Positions 61,670 through 64,000 of a stretch of 64,000 bases of DNA are shown piece after piece (the stretch's first letter is position 1; each line of letters opens with the position of its first letter). Under the pieces are notes generated by a model. It was not told where the DNA came from. It was given only the letters and a program-made list of their open reading frames with translations, and did no database searches. This stretch comes from Lachnospiraceae bacterium. GTDB taxonomy: Bacteria > Bacillota > Clostridia > Lachnospirales > Lachnospiraceae. The DNA is taken from NCBI GenBank assembly GCA_017463255.1, contig JAFTPP010000032.1, positions 558,001 to 622,000 on the forward strand, in the 5' to 3' direction. The position numbers were made by a program, and so were the translations under genes.

Positions 61670-64000
61670 TTACCCTATATTTTCGTCACTGTCTGTTTTG
61701 TCATCCGCGCAAAGACTTCCTTGCATTTGAATTAATATTTCATCATCCTTTGCACTTTCAATTATACGTTTACTGCATCCTTCCATATTGGCATCGAATC
61801 CGCAAATGCTATGATACGGGCAAAAACGGCAGGCATCACCGGTTGTAGACTCATAGGGATTTATCTCAATATTTCCGGCAAGAATCTCTTCTCCGATTTT
61901 TCTTATTTTTTGACTGACATAATCTGATACTATTTTAAAATCCTGAGTACTAATCACGCTGGAACTTGATTTCAAACCTCCTGATTTGGTGTAACTTACA
62001 GGGATTACCTCTGACTGTTCCGTAAATTCCGTATCCAACATCTGAATAATCTCTTTGTCAGAATTCACAATTCCGGTCATACACAGTTCTTTTCGGATTC
62101 TTGCATCAATCTCTTCCGCTGTTTCCTCTTGTCCATTTTCCAAACTATTCCGTTCCACAAGAGGGTCGGATACCTTGTAATATAAAAGTGCTGCAGGAAT
62201 TACTTCTTTTTCAGGATTTTTCTTACGTTCCATTTCCATAGCAGCATTCATATACACCACAAGCTGCAAAGAAAGTCCATGGTACACCGCCACTAAGTCA
62301 AAATCCCTGTCTCCCGATTTAAAATCAATTACCTTTACGTAGATTTGTTCCTCTTTTTCACATACATCCACACGGTCAATTCTACCCTTTAAACGCATCT
62401 TTTCCTCTTTACTGAGTGCAATGCTTACAGATTCTAAATCTTCCATTTGTAAAAAAGATACTTCAAAGCTTTCCGGTGTAAACAATCCTTTTTTTAGCTG
62501 ATGCTGCAATGAAAAAATACTACGTCGCAACACTCGTTTTAAGCGTTTAAAGATATATAGATTTCTCTCACTGCTGTATAAAATCGCCGCCTGATAATCT
62601 GCGGCGCAGGCATCAATGGCCTGGTCTAACATTTCTTCTCCTGCTTCCTTGGTAAAGTCAAACCATGTATATCCTCTTTTTACCAATAAGCCTGAAAAAT
62701 AATCCAAAATATAGTGATACAAATTACCCATATCTTTGGTCTCAAAGCTATATTCTTCCCGTTCCTTTAATGCCATACCATATTGTAAAAAGTGGCTGTA
62801 TGCGCATGAAGCAAACTTCTCCAAACGGCTCACACTGTTTTCCAAAGTTTTTCCGTAAATATATTCTGCCACCGCTTTACTTAAAGGATGGTGTTTATAC
62901 ACGTCGTAAGCTCTGTTAATCAGTTTCAGGATATATTCTTTTTTCTCATCTGCTAACAGGTCAAATAAGGTATAGAATTCTGCTTTTTCTTTTTCATTTC
63001 GAAACTCGCCCAGTGTTGCATACCTGCTAAGATAATCCACAAATACGTTTTCCCCTTCACGTCTGGTTGAGATTCTGTCAGACATGGATTGGGTCTGTAA
63101 TTTTTTAACGGTAAGTGACGAAAACAAGCGTGTAAACTGTTCAATCAAATATGAGGGACGTATTACCTTTCCTCCTGCATCCACTACAGAATAGGACAAA
63201 TACAGCTTATCCGTAGGCTTTGTAAGATTCATGTATAAATACAATCTCTGTATATACATCTGTTGTCTTGGGGAAGGCGCAATTTCCCACTCTCCCGAAG
63301 CTAACATTTCTCTGTCAATATCAGAGATAATGCCTCCCTTTTTAGAGTTTTTAGGAATAATTCCGTCATTAACACCAAGGCAAAGCAACACCTTGATTTC
63401 TTTTAATCTGGTACGCTCCATATCTCCCACAACAACTCTGTCTACGTTCTGTGGAATGGTGCCGATTTCTATTTCACCAAGTCCTGCATCCAAAATATCT
63501 GCAAACTCCTGAAGGGTCATGGGTTCATTTTCAAGCAAACTGTAAATCTGCTCTAATAATTCCATCACCTTACCGTATATCTGGCTATACTCTTTTTCCC
63601 TGGCATAATCACCCTGCTCATTAAAACGTGCAGCATACTCTGCCAACTTATTTTCCACATCGGACTGCTCAATAAAAGTGTACAACGCAAGCACATAATC
63701 CTTTGCTGTAGAACCTCCCTTAAGCAAAGGCTCTAACAATTGCATAAAGCGTTCTCTTGCGTGATTTAATACTTCTAATTGCTCTGTATCGTCTTTCATA
63801 TTTCCGGTTTTTCTTGTGAACAAAGAGTTCCATCTGTTCTTACCTCTGATTCCAAGTGCGATACAATAATTCTCTAACAAATCAATTTCATCCGTTTGCA
63901 TGCCGGATAATCCGCTACGCAAAAAATGAAACACTGAATCATAATTAAAATTCTGCAAAACAATCTGTAAGCCGCTTCTTATGTATTCCGTAAAAGGATT
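61670..64000 (-). CDS. addB: ATP-dependent helicase/nuclease subunit B (5' part beyond the window)
   Basis: A frame open to the right edge encodes at least 776 residues of AddB; typical full length is about 1150 aa, so about a third is missing. The nuclease region (GRIDRVDV...VIDFKSG) and the C-terminal FeS cysteines (CRFCPYHSICGF) are clear. It functions with AddA, 13 bp downstream. Any ATG/TTG near 63958 is an internal codon, not the true start. Confidence 0.95.
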   Translation of the reverse strand, partial: NPFTEYIRSGLQIVLQNFNYDSVFHFLRSGLSGMQTDEIDLLENYCIALGIRGKNRWNSLFTRKTGNMKDDTEQLEVLNHARERFMQLLEPLLKGGSTAKDYVLALYTFIEQSDVENKLAEYAARFNEQGDYAREKEYSQIYGKVMELLEQIYSLLENEPMTLQEFADILDAGLGEIEIGTIPQNVDRVVVGDMERTRLKEIKVLLCLGVNDGIIPKNSKKGGIISDIDREMLASGEWEIAPSPRQQMYIQRLYLYMNLTKPTDKLYLSYSVVDAGGKVIRPSYLIEQFTRLFSSLTVKKLQTQSMSDRISTRREGENVFVDYLSRYATLGEFRNEKEKAEFYTLFDLLADEKKEYILKLINRAYDVYKHHPLSKAVAEYIYGKTLENSVSRLEKFASCAYSHFLQYGMALKEREEYSFETKDMGNLYHYILDYFSGLLVKRGYTWFDFTKEAGEEMLDQAIDACAADYQAAILYSSERNLYIFKRLKRVLRRSIFSLQHQLKKGLFTPESFEVSFLQMEDLESVSIALSKEEKMRLKGRIDRVDVCEKEEQIYVKVIDFKSGDRDFDLVAVYHGLSLQLVVYMNAAMEMERKKNPEKEVIPAALLYYKVSDPLVERNSLENGQEETAEEIDARIRKELCMTGIVNSDKEIIQMLDTEFTEQSEVIPVSYTKSGGLKSSSSVISTQDFKIVSDYVSQKIRKIGEEILAGNIEINPYESTTGDACRFCPYHSICGFDANMEGCSKRIIESAKDDEILIQMQGSLCADDKTDSDENIG

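Overview
The window is low-GC Firmicute chromosome. Gene content (SigH and sigma-A clusters, DnaG, AddAB, Mini-III, a Cys T-box, a TPP riboswitch, four-subunit 2-oxoacid:ferredoxin oxidoreductase, a glycyl-radical protein, a FliD-like flagellar protein) fits an anaerobic, probably motile Clostridia of the Lachnospiraceae type. This family placement is inferred from gene content, not from a database search. Nearly every gene lies on the minus strand. The plus-strand exceptions are a tRNA-Leu, a class I amidotransferase, a large cNMP-fold protein, and the TPP-controlled thiamine transporter gene.

Layout. 0-3 kb: two COG0523/CobW GTPases (one with a 100-residue His/Cys tail, one fused to a TIGR03943-like domain) and a membrane-anchored trypsin-like protease. 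3.1-3.4 kb: RNase P RNA. 3.4-10.7 kb: the macromolecular-synthesis cluster dgt-dnaG-rpoD-trmK-nif3-like-uridine kinase-like. 10.8-17.7 kb: polar amino-acid ABC transporter, PFOR operon, lrgAB and a stand-alone glycyl-radical protein, which look like a pyruvate-centred group. 17.8-19.1 kb: two tRNA-Leu genes around a FliD-like gene. 19-26.3 kb: M19 dipeptidase, amidotransferase, GH31 glycosidase with a sugar-sensor diguanylate cyclase, and HflX. 26.4-33.4 kb: tRNA-Pro, PepD, tRNA-Thr, and the classic sigH-rlmB-mrnC-cysS-cysE block read from a Cys T-box. 33.4-39.6 kb: an accessory stretch with an Rpn-family nuclease, ispF, a lipoprotein pseudogene, an SH3/transglutaminase lipoprotein, a Cys-rich protein, a 53-bp tandem hairpin array, a hemerythrin-HIT fusion and tRNA-Met/tRNA-Val. 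39.6-64 kb: argS, queH, an EAL protein, a MATE pump, purL, a pair of AstE/AspA-like proteins, a TetR regulator, the cNMP-fold protein, a HAD-CPBP fusion, thiT and addBA (addB runs off the right edge).

The most unusual signals are: (1) an 8-unit, 53-bp-period hairpin array at 37.67-38.11 kb, whose stem mismatches are mostly G-U pairs on minus-strand RNA; (2) three 36-bp GGGGTCT/AGACCCC hairpins between the T-box terminator and cysE; (3) a hemerythrin fused to a HIT domain lacking two of its three triad histidines; (4) tandem AstE-like proteins of which one has lost its metal ligands; (5) a HAD phosphatase-CPBP protease fusion; (6) two tRNAs with A34 anticodons (Leu-AAG, Pro-AGG); and (7) a duplicated tRNA 3' end plus terminator next to tRNA-Met. 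Most are inferences from sequence alone. I do not see a complete new defence or mobile system.
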